Source of the DNA: a virus
DNA: 37,757 bases
Virus record (IMG/VR): IMGVR_UViG_3300044998_001203
Location: 1 to 37,757 of that record
Reading direction: 5' to 3' (one strand)
The notes under the pieces are model-generated. The model saw only the letters and a list, made by a program, of their open reading frames with translations, was not told the origin of the DNA and made no database searches. How positions within the stretch are numbered: the first letter of the stretch is position 1; every line of letters begins with the position of its first letter. Shown in pieces: positions 14,627-22,621 of the stretch. A program made the position numbers and the translations under genes.

Positions 14627-16113
14627 ATTGTTTCCCTCCAATTTTTGGAATTATGTATAAATTCATGTAGCCCAAGTTTGGTTGAAAGACATTTATGAAT
14701 AATGGTATCAATACCCATGCTAGTGCTAAAGTCTACATAAGTAACTGGATGAGATTGTCCCATCCGGTGTAGCCTATCTTCCGCCTGTATCCGCTCGCTA
14801 AAGTTAAAGCTATTACTGACAAATGCAGCCTTACTTGAATGGGTTAGGTCAATGCCTAAACCTGCAACTGCGATGTTGCACACTAATGCGTCTTGGCTTT
14901 TTCGCCAGTTAGCAAGGATTTCCGGCCTCGCTTGTGCTGGGGTGCGACCATCATAAGGTATCGCACCTGGAAGATGCTTTGCCAGCCAATCTACCTCGTG
15001 ATGATAGCGGCAATAAATTACCTTGGGTTCTTTAAGCGACAATGACCAGTTACGCACTGCTACTAATTTATCCGGCACTGTTGCTGTCCAATCGCCTTGC
15101 TGGCCACTTATTATTTGCTGAAGTGCGGTAAACAGTTCGTATACCATGTTTACACTGTTCCCGCCAAACCACTTATTTAATATTTGGTGTTTCGTGTCGT
15201 GGTACTTTACCACGGTTTCTTCGCTCAACTTTACGTGTATTGTTTCTTGCAGTTTTGCAGGCAAGTTTAGTACAGCCTGTTTGGTGCAAGTGAACCATAC
15301 AGGTTCAAGTGATGCATACAGCTGGGGCTTATCTGAATATCCAATAACCCTCCCTTTGTCCTTAACTATAAACCTGCGCTCAAAGGCTTCTTGCGACATG
15401 CCTTGCACAATGCTAAGGCTAGGGTCTAAGATAGCCATTTGTCCCCATAGATCAGCCGGTGAGCGCGGCACAGGAGTGCCGGAAAGAGCGTATCTGTAAA
15501 CGCAGTGTTTAGCGATTTCGATGCAACGATAGTTGCGCCAAGTGTCGCCGTTTTTGACCCAATGCGCCTCATCCACTATTAGCATTGTGGGTTTACGCCG
15601 GACGAATTCAAGTGATTCATTAAACTCTCTGACCGAAAGCGAAAGGCTGTCTAGCCCAACAAACTTAAATTCTAAATCAGCGCCGCCTTGTTTTTCAATT
15701 TCAGCTACTGCGTTGGTAATAGTTTGCAATGGAGCGGCCCAGATAACTTGACTGATTTCCCCGGTGCTAGCCCTGGCTTTAGCTAATTCAAGGGCAATTT
15801 TGGTTTTTCCTGTGCCCATCTCAAGGTATAGTGCCCCGAAAAAATATTGTGACACTTTGGCAAAAGCTTCTTGCTGATGCGGAAGCATCTCTGGTACTGA
15901 TATTTTGCCAGCGGCAGATGGTTTCGCGGGCGATATTACACGCGGATAGATGCCTTTTGCTTCTGCTAGCCATAGAGGCACGTGGTATCCGCCTTTACCA
16001 GCCGAGCGGACCGCAGACTTAGGCAGCCAATACTGGCCAGCATCTGACACTACTTTCCAAGCTTTAGGCGTTTGGCTGAGTATTTGGGCTTCAATGTAGG
16101 TATATTCACGCAT
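14623..16113 (-). CDS. SNF2-family DNA helicase/translocase, 496 aa
   Basis: Superfamily 2 ATPase with Walker A MGTGKTK (99-105), DEAH (181-184), motif III SGTP (211-214), and motif VI QAEDRLHRMGQ (443-453), which is the SNF2-type signature. The N-terminal 70 residues are an extra domain of unknown role (GQYWLPKSAV). It is compact and lacks large SNF2 insertions. It should move on double-stranded DNA using ATP. It overlaps the IbrA-like gene by 4 nt and the upstream unknown gene by 8 nt, so the proteins are made together and probably act together. Confidence 0.9.
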   Translation of the reverse strand: MREYTYIEAQILSQTPKAWKVVSDAGQYWLPKSAVRSAGKGGYHVPLWLAEAKGIYPRVISPAKPSAAGKISVPEMLPHQQEAFAKVSQYFFGALYLEMGTGKTKIALELAKARASTGEISQVIWAAPLQTITNAVAEIEKQGGADLEFKFVGLDSLSLSVREFNESLEFVRRKPTMLIVDEAHWVKNGDTWRNYRCIEIAKHCVYRYALSGTPVPRSPADLWGQMAILDPSLSIVQGMSQEAFERRFIVKDKGRVIGYSDKPQLYASLEPVWFTCTKQAVLNLPAKLQETIHVKLSEETVVKYHDTKHQILNKWFGGNSVNMVYELFTALQQIISGQQGDWTATVPDKLVAVRNWSLSLKEPKVIYCRYHHEVDWLAKHLPGAIPYDGRTPAQARPEILANWRKSQDALVCNIAVAGLGIDLTHSSKAAFVSNSFNFSERIQAEDRLHRMGQSHPVTYVDFSTSMGIDTIIHKCLSTKLGLHEFIHNSKNWRETI

Positions 16114-16615
16114 TTTCGTACATATTAGAAAATGCTACGGCAAGACGGCGGTTGATAAGAGCGGCCATTCTCAAGCCGGCGGATTGACGTTCTCCAAATA
16201 CGACCCGTTCATGGTCGACTTCACTATAAGTAGTTTTTGGGTTTGCAAGGGTGCGAAGAGATGATTCTATCCGCCATTGTTGGATACCAGCCTTGGGTTC
16301 AGGCTCAAAAACTTCAGTTGGCACGCTGGACCAAGTCCGTGGGCCAGCGTCGTGGCCTACAACAATCTCATTGACTAGCAATACTTTAAGTCCTGTTTCG
16401 CGCTCAAATCCAAAGCAGGAATGATAGTCACGACAAGGCAATGCGTGGTCACTGATTCGCGTCAGATACACTCCACCGTTAGCCTCTAGTCTATAGTAGA
16501 AGCTACAGGTATAAAGATTCGTACGTCCCTTGCTTCGGGTTTCTCCACTGCTGGTGCAGTAGGGCTTTAGCCCGGTTTGGGCTTCAAAAAGTGCGGTTAC
16601 TTGCGTCAGATTCAT
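16106..16615 (-). CDS. First gene of the helicase-IbrAB operon, hypothetical, 169 aa
   Basis: I set the start at ATG 16615, 4 nt downstream of the -7 element TATCTTTG; a longer frame to 16651 would read through the promoter. The mRNA should therefore be nearly leaderless. The protein has many aromatic residues and a possible metal or substrate site (HALPCRDYHSC, around residues 57-67). It includes a DHERVVFGERQ segment and a C-terminal helix. No family recognised. It may be a dedicated partner of the helicase. Confidence 0.72.
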   Translation of the reverse strand: MNLTQVTALFEAQTGLKPYCTSSGETRSKGRTNLYTCSFYYRLEANGGVYLTRISDHALPCRDYHSCFGFERETGLKVLLVNEIVVGHDAGPRTWSSVPTEVFEPEPKAGIQQWRIESSLRTLANPKTTYSEVDHERVVFGERQSAGLRMAALINRRLAVAFSNMYENA

Positions 16616-16702
16616 GTACCAAAGATACACTATCGTATCCGCCTTTGTCAATTAATTTACAACTTAATTACAATATAATATACAAAATAGGTAATTGTAC
16701 GT
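16616..16702 (-). promoter_or_regulatory. Cargo promoter P16
   Basis: On the - strand: TTG at 16651-16649, 21 nt, TATCTTTG at 16627-16620. It matches P12 over about 85 bp with scattered differences, including the AT-rich upstream part. It drives the operon 16615-12744. Confidence 0.75.
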
Positions 16703-16767
16703 AGATATTATTGAGTGCATAACCCTGCTGAATGGCGGGGTGGTAATTGTGCTAAATCCAGTCGGGC

Positions 16768-18930
16768 TTACTGGTCGAGGGCGATTTCGGCATCGCGGAC
16801 GGCATCGGTGAGGGCGCGGGCTACTTGATCGCGGATGTCGGCCAAGGTGTTGACTACCATGTGGACGTTGACGGTGAGGGTGCGGCTGGCACCGGCGCTT
16901 GCGCCCGTGGTGGATAAACCGGGGGCGCTGCCTGTGGTGGGGCCGGGGGCGGCACCGGGGGCGGTGAGCATTGCGGGGGTGGCGGGCGAGAGCGGTACCG
17001 GCGTGGCGGGGGCAGGGTTTGCGGGGGTGGCGGCGGGCGAAGTGCGGCTTATTTGGCTGTCGTAGCCTTCGCGAAAGCCTTGGGCAAAGCCGCGCTGGGG
17101 TGCGGTGAGGGCGGAAGCGCCGCGGGTGAGGGCTTTTTTTAAGCTGTCCACATCGCCGGATAGGGCAGCCTGTACCAGGTCGCCGAGAGCGCCAAACACG
17201 CCAGTGATTTGCTCCCAAAGGCCTTTTACAAACCCTGCCACCGCGCCACCCAGCCCGTGGAGCACGGCGCGTACTTGTTCGGATTGTTGGTAGAGCACTG
17301 CCAGAGCGCCGATGGCTAGGGCCACCCATCCAAATGGGTTAGTAGTGTTGAGGAACTGCATGGCCCCGGAGAGGGCGGTGATAGCCCCAGTGAGCAGCCC
17401 GGCTGCGCCGCCCCCGGCGATGAACGAGGGCACCACGCGGGTGAGCACCAGTGCGGCAAGGGTGCCCAGAATGGTGAGCGTGGTGGTGCCGTTGTCGTTT
17501 ATCCAGGACAAGAATCCGGTCAGGCCGTTGAAGAGCGTGGTGAGCACGGGCAGCACGGCGGTGCCTACTTTGATGCCTGCCTCTTGCAGTTGGGCGGTAA
17601 AGCGCTTCCAGGCTTCGGTGTTGCTTTGCATGATTTTGGCGGCCATCTCTTGCAGGCTGTTGGTGCCTACTATTTGGGCTTGCATCTCGCGCATCACATC
17701 CACATTGCGGGCCAGTATGCCGTAGGCGTTCAGGTTTTCGGCACCGAACAGGTTGCTTACCATTTCGGCGCGCAGGCCCTCGTTGGTTACCTTGTTTAGG
17801 CCACCTTGCAGCTGCTCGATGCCGGCAAGTAAGCCTTTACTATATAAGGTGTCGCGCACGGCTATCAGGTCGATACCCATGGCGGCAAATTGGTCACGGG
17901 CCAGCTTGCTGCTATCGGCCAACTTGGTGAGTACGTTGCGCAGGGCCACGCCGCCTTCGGCACCGCGTTTGCCGCCTTTGTCCAGGGCCTGTATGGCTGC
18001 GGCCACCTCGCTAAACTGGAGGTGCGCGCCATAGGCGGCCACGCCGGCTTGTTCCAGGGCGGCTTTGAAGGGGCCAAACTCTGCGGATCCGGCCTGTGCA
18101 CTGGCGCTGGCTATGTTGATCATCCGGCTAAGTTCGGCGGCCCCGGCGATGGGGTCGTCCATGCTGATGTTAAACTGGTTGAGCATGGTGGTGGCGGCCT
18201 CGGTGGCTGCGGCCATATCGCCCCCCAGTTGTTTGCTGAGCAGGTTGATGGTTTGGCCCATTTGCGCCATGGCTTCGGGGTTTTCGGCTATGGCCGGGCC
18301 CAGCTGGCTAATGAGGGTTTTGAACATCTCGACATTTTGGGCGGCTCCGGTGCCGAATTCGGTGCCCAGGTTGCGGGCCTTTAGGCCCAGCTGGTCCAAC
18401 CCCGCGCCGGATATACCGGTGATGGCGGACAGCTCCAGCAGGCTGTCTTCAAAGTCTTGGGCCATTTTAACGGATGCGGCAAAGCCCCCTGCCACCATGG
18501 TTACGCCTGCTAGGGCCGCGCCACCGGGCCCCAAGAATGCGCCCACACCTGGCAGCGATGCGGCGGCATTGCGCAGGTTGCCCATTGCGCCGGGGCCTGC
18601 GGGGGTTTGTTGGGTGAGTTCCAGTTCTTTGCGCAGGCCTTTCAGCTCTTCCTTGCGAGTGCGTATCTGTTTGGCGAGTATTTCAAAGGTGTTAACGTCC
18701 TTGGTGCTGCGCAGTTGGTTGTTGAGGGTGCGGAGCTCTTTGTTGATTTCGATGATGGAGCGCGGCAGTTGGCGGGCGCTGTTGGCGGTTGCGTCCATGG
18801 CCTTGCTGCCGTCGGTGCCCAGTTGGCGCACGCCGCCGCGGGCCTGTTGCACCTGCCGTATCATGGTGGCGAGGGTGCCGGTGATGTTCTCGTTGAGGTT
18901 TACGGACCAACTGGTGCTAAACTGTCCCAT
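16768..18930 (-). CDS. Tail tape measure protein, 720 aa
   Basis: Tape measure of the TP901-like class. It has a helical N-terminus with coiled-coil character (about residues 60-110), a conserved core (about 165-420) with AQDFEDSLLELSAITG and GGVALRNVLTKL, hydrophobic segments (about 130-155 and 465-560), and a Pro/Ala/Thr-rich low-complexity stretch near 640-685. It sits directly after the frameshifted chaperone pair, the near-universal order. At 720 aa it predicts a fairly short tail (roughly 1.5 angstroms per residue gives about 100 nm). The cargo island begins immediately downstream. Confidence 0.92.
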   Translation of the reverse strand: MGQFSTSWSVNLNENITGTLATMIRQVQQARGGVRQLGTDGSKAMDATANSARQLPRSIIEINKELRTLNNQLRSTKDVNTFEILAKQIRTRKEELKGLRKELELTQQTPAGPGAMGNLRNAAASLPGVGAFLGPGGAALAGVTMVAGGFAASVKMAQDFEDSLLELSAITGISGAGLDQLGLKARNLGTEFGTGAAQNVEMFKTLISQLGPAIAENPEAMAQMGQTINLLSKQLGGDMAAATEAATTMLNQFNISMDDPIAGAAELSRMINIASASAQAGSAEFGPFKAALEQAGVAAYGAHLQFSEVAAAIQALDKGGKRGAEGGVALRNVLTKLADSSKLARDQFAAMGIDLIAVRDTLYSKGLLAGIEQLQGGLNKVTNEGLRAEMVSNLFGAENLNAYGILARNVDVMREMQAQIVGTNSLQEMAAKIMQSNTEAWKRFTAQLQEAGIKVGTAVLPVLTTLFNGLTGFLSWINDNGTTTLTILGTLAALVLTRVVPSFIAGGGAAGLLTGAITALSGAMQFLNTTNPFGWVALAIGALAVLYQQSEQVRAVLHGLGGAVAGFVKGLWEQITGVFGALGDLVQAALSGDVDSLKKALTRGASALTAPQRGFAQGFREGYDSQISRTSPAATPANPAPATPVPLSPATPAMLTAPGAAPGPTTGSAPGLSTTGASAGASRTLTVNVHMVVNTLADIRDQVARALTDAVRDAEIALDQ

Positions 18931-18933
18931 GGG

Positions 18934-19658
18934 TTAGAGTTTTTTGGGAGGCGGAATATGGCCGCTGGCGGACAGGAAGTTGATTTGGTGGATCGCTTCG
19001 AGGTAGTCGTCGTCGTTGAGCGTGAGCGGGTCGATGTGCAGGTACCGGCGCATAAGGGCCTCCAGCTTGCGCAGGGTGTCGCGGTCGGGCTCTAGGCTGA
19101 TGGGCTGGAGGCTGAGGTGTTTTTTTTTATAAAACCTATACCAACTTGCAGAATTTGCATGAGCAGGGGCTCCAGGGTTACGTGACTTTGGATGTCAGTT
19201 TGAGCCGGATAGCCACCCAGCCAAAGTCCGTCGCTGTCTTCGGTGCCCACCAGGCGGGGGTGCAGGGCCAGTTCGACGTGCAGCAGGCTGTCTTCGGGGC
19301 GGGTGCGACAGCGGCGGGCAAAGCGTGAGGTGGGTGGCGAGAGGTAGACCACGCCGAAGCGTTCGCCGTTGGGGTCAAGGGGGAAAACGACTTCGTGGAC
19401 GTGTTGGTAGCGCTGTTGCCAGGCGGCAATCTGTTCGGGGCTGACTTGGCCTATAGGCTGGATGGATCCATCGGCTAGGCCCTCTTGAATGCGACGCTGG
19501 ATGGCGAGGATTTGGCGGCCTTGGTCGAGGTTGGGGAGGTGGCGTTCAAGTGCGTTGAGCAGGATTTCCAGTTCGGCGGCAGCGGCATCAGCGGCGGCAT
19601 CTTGCACATCGTTGGTCGGTGCGGCGGTGGGCCGGGTGGGGGTAGGTTCGGGTGTCAT
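18934..19658 (-). CDS. Tail assembly chaperone fusion made by -1 frameshift, about 241 aa
   Basis: If ribosomes slip by -1 at the heptamer A_AAA_AAC (19125-19119), the chaperone frame continues for 61 more residues to TAA at 18936. The extension (starting HLSLQPISLEPDRDTLRKLE, with a YLHIDPLTL motif) is protein-like, has no ATG-led frame of its own covering it, and fills the gap before the tape measure start. This is the gpG/gpGT arrangement of long-tailed phages, where a small fraction of products carries the extension that binds the tape measure. Confidence 0.82.
19092..19658 (-). CDS. Tail assembly chaperone, gpG-like, 188 aa
   Basis: The unshifted product. A Pro/Thr/Ala-rich N-terminus is followed by a helical part (about 20-90) and a beta part with VVFPLDPNGERFGVVYLSPP, as in phage chaperones that share a fold with tail proteins. 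It ends eight codons after the slippery site. It is the first gene after a terminator and may have its own promoter. Its place between tube and tape measure supports the call. Confidence 0.82.
   Translation of the reverse strand: MTPEPTPTRPTAAPTNDVQDAAADAAAAELEILLNALERHLPNLDQGRQILAIQRRIQEGLADGSIQPIGQVSPEQIAAWQQRYQHVHEVVFPLDPNGERFGVVYLSPPTSRFARRCRTRPEDSLLHVELALHPRLVGTEDSDGLWLGGYPAQTDIQSHVTLEPLLMQILQVGIGFIKKNTSASSPSA
19119..19125 (-). promoter_or_regulatory. -1 ribosomal frameshift site A_AAA_AAC
   Basis: In the chaperone frame the codons AAA AAC (residues 179-180) are preceded by A, which gives the canonical X_XXY_YYZ heptamer inside a run of nine A. A GC-rich stretch downstream may provide a stimulatory structure. 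Confidence 0.85.
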
Positions 19659-19698
19659 GAGGCGTATTACGTATTGAGATATTATTTAAAATTTGTGA

Positions 19699-19733
19699 TA
19701 AATATATTACTATATGCGATAATGGTATTACAA
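19699..19733 (-). promoter_or_regulatory. Possible promoter of the chaperone-tape measure unit
   Basis: On the - strand: TTG at 19733-19731, 24 nt, TATATTTA at 19706-19699, one base from the TAnnTTTG consensus. The region is strongly AT-rich and lies between a terminator and the chaperone ATG at 19658. Confidence 0.4.
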
Positions 19734-19738
19734 TTTGT

Positions 19739-19776
19739 AAAAAAACCGCCGCAAGGCTAGTGAACCGGCGCGGCGG
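19739..19776 (-). terminator. Intrinsic terminator after the tail tube gene
   Basis: On the - strand CCGCCGC (19776-19770), a 17-nt loop, GCGGCGG (19752-19746), then seven T (19745-19739). It is placed 30 bp after the end of the tube gene, so it should end or reduce transcription before the chaperone genes. Confidence 0.8.
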
Positions 19777-19805
19777 GTGGTGCTGTGCTACGTGCTACGT
19801 TGCGG

Positions 19806-20252
19806 CTAGGACTGTACGGCGCCGAAGCGGATGGTCCCTATCCAAAGGGAGATTTGGTGCATGGATGCGTCCGAACCGCTGAAATCGCGCCCGTTGGACT
19901 GGAATTTGACGTTTTCGATGATATCGATGCTGAACTGGGTGCCGTTGCCTTTGAACGCCTTGCAGGTGATGTTGACGGGGGGAATCTCGTCAATGTTGCT
20001 AAAGCCTGCGGCAAGGGCGGCGCGTTGCAGTTCGATGAGCTCTTCTTGGTAGAGGGTGATGTTGCCTTCGTAGCTAACATCACCGGGCGTGTAGCCGATA
20101 TGCTCTTTACCGCGTCCGCGGACGCTGTTGGTGGGTGCGTTGCGGGTATAGTTGATGGCTGAGATGGCCACCACGCGGCGACCGAGGATGGTGACCTCAA
20201 TCTCGTTGCCGTTATACATGTGGCCGTTGATGATGGGCGGGAGTTGCGACAT
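19806..20252 (-). CDS. Tail tube protein, 148 aa
   Basis: Small beta-rich protein of the size expected for a contractile tail tube. NGHMYNGNEIEVTILGRRVV at residues 9-28 fits the N-terminal hairpin of tube proteins, and the C-terminal half alternates hydrophobics (SIDIIENVKFQSNGRDF). It sits downstream of the sheath, endolysin and holin genes, and upstream of the chaperones. A terminator follows, consistent with a need for much more tube than tape measure. Confidence 0.8.
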   Translation of the reverse strand: MSQLPPIINGHMYNGNEIEVTILGRRVVAISAINYTRNAPTNSVRGRGKEHIGYTPGDVSYEGNITLYQEELIELQRAALAAGFSNIDEIPPVNITCKAFKGNGTQFSIDIIENVKFQSNGRDFSGSDASMHQISLWIGTIRFGAVQS

Positions 20253-20272
20253 GGGATGTGCGGTTTAGCGGT

Positions 20273-20482
20273 TTAGCGGTTGAAGGGGTTGTGGAGTTTG
20301 AGTATGTCAAAGAGCCATTCGTCTTTGCCCACGGCGATGATATAGCCTGCCAGGGCGATGAGTGCGCATAGGCTTAGGGGCTCGTTGTGGGCATACCAGG
20401 CATAGGCTGCTCCGGATATGAAGGCTAGGCCGAGCACGGTGGTGAGCACGTTGCGGCGAAAGCGGTGGAGGAGTTGTTGCAT
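20273..20482 (-). CDS. Putative holin, 69 aa
   Basis: Two membrane helices (about residues 11-29 and 33-51) are separated by a short turn, with a basic N-terminus (LLHRFRRN) and a charged C-terminus. This is a class II holin layout. It starts 13 nt after the amidase stop. I chose the ATG at 20482; a longer frame to 20572 would overlap the amidase with a low-complexity stretch. The role is inferred from topology and from its endolysin neighbour. Confidence 0.7.
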   Translation of the reverse strand: MQQLLHRFRRNVLTTVLGLAFISGAAYAWYAHNEPLSLCALIALAGYIIAVGKDEWLFDILKLHNPFNR

Positions 20483-20495
20483 GGCTAGATGAGGG

Positions 20496-21092
20496 CTAGA
20501 TGCGGGCGAATTGGGTGAATGCGCGGACGTGAACGGCAATGAGCTCGCTATAGCGGGGTGCGCCGGGGGCATAGCGTGCTAGTTCGGCGGGGTTGTCTAT
20601 AAAGTAGGGCTCCAGATATATGCAGGGTGCGTGCACGCTGCCGAGCAGTCCGCCCAGGGGCATGCGGCGGGTGGTGGGTATGTGGGTTACGGCGCGGGCG
20701 GAGGGGCCAAAGCTGCTGCGCATTTCGGCATGCCAGGTGTTGAGCATGGACCAGCCGCGGGTGCTGCCCTGCCAGTATCCGCCTTGGTAGCCTGCGGCGC
20801 GGCCTTTGGCGGCGGGAGGTGCGGCGTTGAGGTGGAGGGTGACTACGTGGGTGGGCTGCAGGGCGTTGGTGCGGGAGGGCAGGCCGTCATAGCCGGTGGT
20901 GGTGTCTTGCGTGAGCAGAATGATCTCTGCGCCGTTAACGCCGTGGCTGCGGATATCTTGGCAAAGTTGGAGGGCGAGCTCGTGCTCTTGCAGTTTACCG
21001 TCCAACGATACCGCACCGGGGTCATAGCCGCGGGATACGCGCCCGGTGGGGGGGTTGTGTCCGTGTCCGGGTATGAGTACGATGCGGGTCAT
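20496..21092 (-). CDS. Endolysin: N-acetylmuramoyl-L-alanine amidase, 198 aa
   Basis: Amidase_3-type zinc enzyme that cuts peptidoglycan between MurNAc and L-Ala. The expected ligands are visible: His10 (IPGHGHN), a Glu at about 36-38 (QEHEL), His87 (VTLHLNA) and the catalytic Glu161 (IYLEPYF). There is no signal peptide, so release needs a holin, which is the next gene. The module sits between sheath and tube genes, which is an unusual place for lysis genes. Confidence 0.9.
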   Translation of the reverse strand: MTRIVLIPGHGHNPPTGRVSRGYDPGAVSLDGKLQEHELALQLCQDIRSHGVNGAEIILLTQDTTTGYDGLPSRTNALQPTHVVTLHLNAAPPAAKGRAAGYQGGYWQGSTRGWSMLNTWHAEMRSSFGPSARAVTHIPTTRRMPLGGLLGSVHAPCIYLEPYFIDNPAELARYAPGAPRYSELIAVHVRAFTQFARI

Positions 21093-21113
21093 CCGAGGTT
21101 GTGCGCGGGCGGG

Positions 21114-22286
21114 TTAGGCGTTGTTGGGGTTGTTGTAGCGGATTTGCCCGCGGATAAGGTCGGCACGGCCGGTGGGGGTGGCGATGTAGTCAATCACCAG
21201 TTCATCGGTGGCGAGGATATCCTGCGTGGGGTCAATGCTAATCAGGATGCTGCTGAGCTCGTTGGTGGTCACCATTTCGCGTTCTATGGTTTGGCGCAGG
21301 GCGGTTTCTATGATCGCGATGCTTTCGGGTGCGATGCGTCCGGCGGCGGTGATGGCGAGGTTGGATTGCACAAACTGGAGTTGGCCGGTGTAGGCCAGGC
21401 GGGCGATTTTGTCGGCCACGCGGCGGCGGGCCAGCAGGGCATAATCGCTGGCGAGGGTGGCGCGGGTGGGGTCTAGGTTGACGTACAGGCCTGCTTGGCC
21501 CACGTAGGTGAGCAGATAGATGATGCGGTCGGCGGCTAGGGTGGCGCGCTGGGTGTCGGTGAGTGCGGCGTAGGGTTTGTCGCCGCTGAGATAGGCGGTG
21601 GTGAAAGCTTCGCCGTCGCCCAGGGGGAATGCGGCCACCTCGCCTATAGACTGGTTGACGCGGGCGGCGGCGCAGAGGCCAAGAATGGTGCCGATGGCTG
21701 CACCGCTGTAGGTGGCTCCCACTTCCTCTTCATACGCCAGTTGGCTGTTGTCTTTGCCCACCACCAGTGCCAGTCGGCTTTGGGTGTTGGCCAGTGCGGG
21801 CACGGCACCTTTGTTTCCTGCGGCGGGCCAGAAATCGGCCCCTTCAAGCAGGCAGGTGACGAATCGGTTGGCTGCGGCTTGGGCGTTGAGTTCGGTGGCG
21901 AGGTCGGCCAGCAGCTGTGTCCAGGTGGCGGGTGCGCGGTTGCCACAGAGGGCGATAAGGCGCAGGCTGCCGTTGAGGGCGCGGATGACGGTGTCGAGCC
22001 ATGCACGGAGTTCGGCGTTGGTGAGGTCTTCGTGGTCGGTGAAGCAGATGTGGAGTTCGCGGCCAGGTGCGCGGCGGTAGAATTCGCGGATGTGGAACCA
22101 GACCAGGGTGTTGTCAGCCAGGTCTTGGGCTTGGGTGAAGCCTAGCTCTTCGGCCTCTTGCAGGCTGAAGATGCGGTGCTGTGCGGCTGCGGTGTGAGTG
22201 TGCAAGAAGAACAGCGCGGCGGTGGCATCGCTGCTGGGGTTGCGGCGGCCTAGGTTGCCGTCGCTAAAGGTGATGGTGCTGGCCAT
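21114..22286 (-). CDS. Contractile tail sheath protein (DUF2586-like), 390 aa
   Basis: Fits the DUF2586 sheath group. The N-terminus has a short beta part followed by an alpha/beta domain with LVWFHIREFYR; a conserved C-terminal domain has VADKIARLAYTGQLQFVQSN, SIAIIETALRQTI and the final DELVIDYIATPTGRADLIRG strand that interlocks with neighbours in assembled sheaths. Together with the tube, hub, spike and gpJ-like genes it establishes a myovirus-type tail. Confidence 0.85.
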   Translation of the reverse strand: MASTITFSDGNLGRRNPSSDATAALFFLHTHTAAAQHRIFSLQEAEELGFTQAQDLADNTLVWFHIREFYRRAPGRELHICFTDHEDLTNAELRAWLDTVIRALNGSLRLIALCGNRAPATWTQLLADLATELNAQAAANRFVTCLLEGADFWPAAGNKGAVPALANTQSRLALVVGKDNSQLAYEEEVGATYSGAAIGTILGLCAAARVNQSIGEVAAFPLGDGEAFTTAYLSGDKPYAALTDTQRATLAADRIIYLLTYVGQAGLYVNLDPTRATLASDYALLARRRVADKIARLAYTGQLQFVQSNLAITAAGRIAPESIAIIETALRQTIEREMVTTNELSSILISIDPTQDILATDELVIDYIATPTGRADLIRGQIRYNNPNNA

Positions 22287-22319
22287 AGGGGTTGCGGGCG
22301 AGTCTGGTGCGGGTGCGCG

Positions 22320-22589
22320 TTAAGAGGTGGGGTTGGCGGCTAGGCCTGCGAGCATGGTGTCGGCCCAGAGGTTAGCCATGTGCAGGTTGCACATGAGCAG
22401 TGCTAGGGAGGTGAAGGCTTCGTCTTGGTGGCTGGGGTCTGCGGGGTATCGGCTCTCTAGTTGGGTGAGGATGTTGTGCACTTTGTCGTGCAGGTCATGG
22501 GCGGCATCGTGCACATCGTTGAGCGTTAGGTTGGTGGCTGCGCCGTTGATGTGCTTGCTGAACGGGCCGGGTGTGCGGGTGGTACACAT
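22320..22589 (-). CDS. Hypothetical late protein, 89 aa
   Basis: A helical protein rich in His, Asp, Leu and Met with no membrane segment or known motif. It has a repeated HD/HDL pattern (VHDAAHDLHDKVHN). It lies between the spanin-like gene and the sheath. A 77-bp gap upstream holds a 12-bp tandem repeat. Function unknown. Confidence 0.65.
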   Translation of the reverse strand: MCTTRTPGPFSKHINGAATNLTLNDVHDAAHDLHDKVHNILTQLESRYPADPSHQDEAFTSLALLMCNLHMANLWADTMLAGLAANPTS

Positions 22590-22621
22590 GGGGCTGTGAT
22601 GGGGGTAAATTGGGTGTGCGG

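Noticed and set aside
16664-17329. Long Arg/Pro-rich reading frame on the - strand
   Set aside because: It is a shifted frame of the GC-rich tape measure end; composition is of a shadow frame and it starts inside another gene.
18065-18937. 290-aa + strand frame opposite the tape measure
   Set aside because: Antisense shadow rich in Ser, Ala and Leu with no recognisable domain; it lies wholly within a clear gene.
20631-21476. 281-aa Gly-rich + strand frame opposite the amidase and sheath
   Set aside because: Low-complexity shadow spanning two well-supported genes on the other strand.
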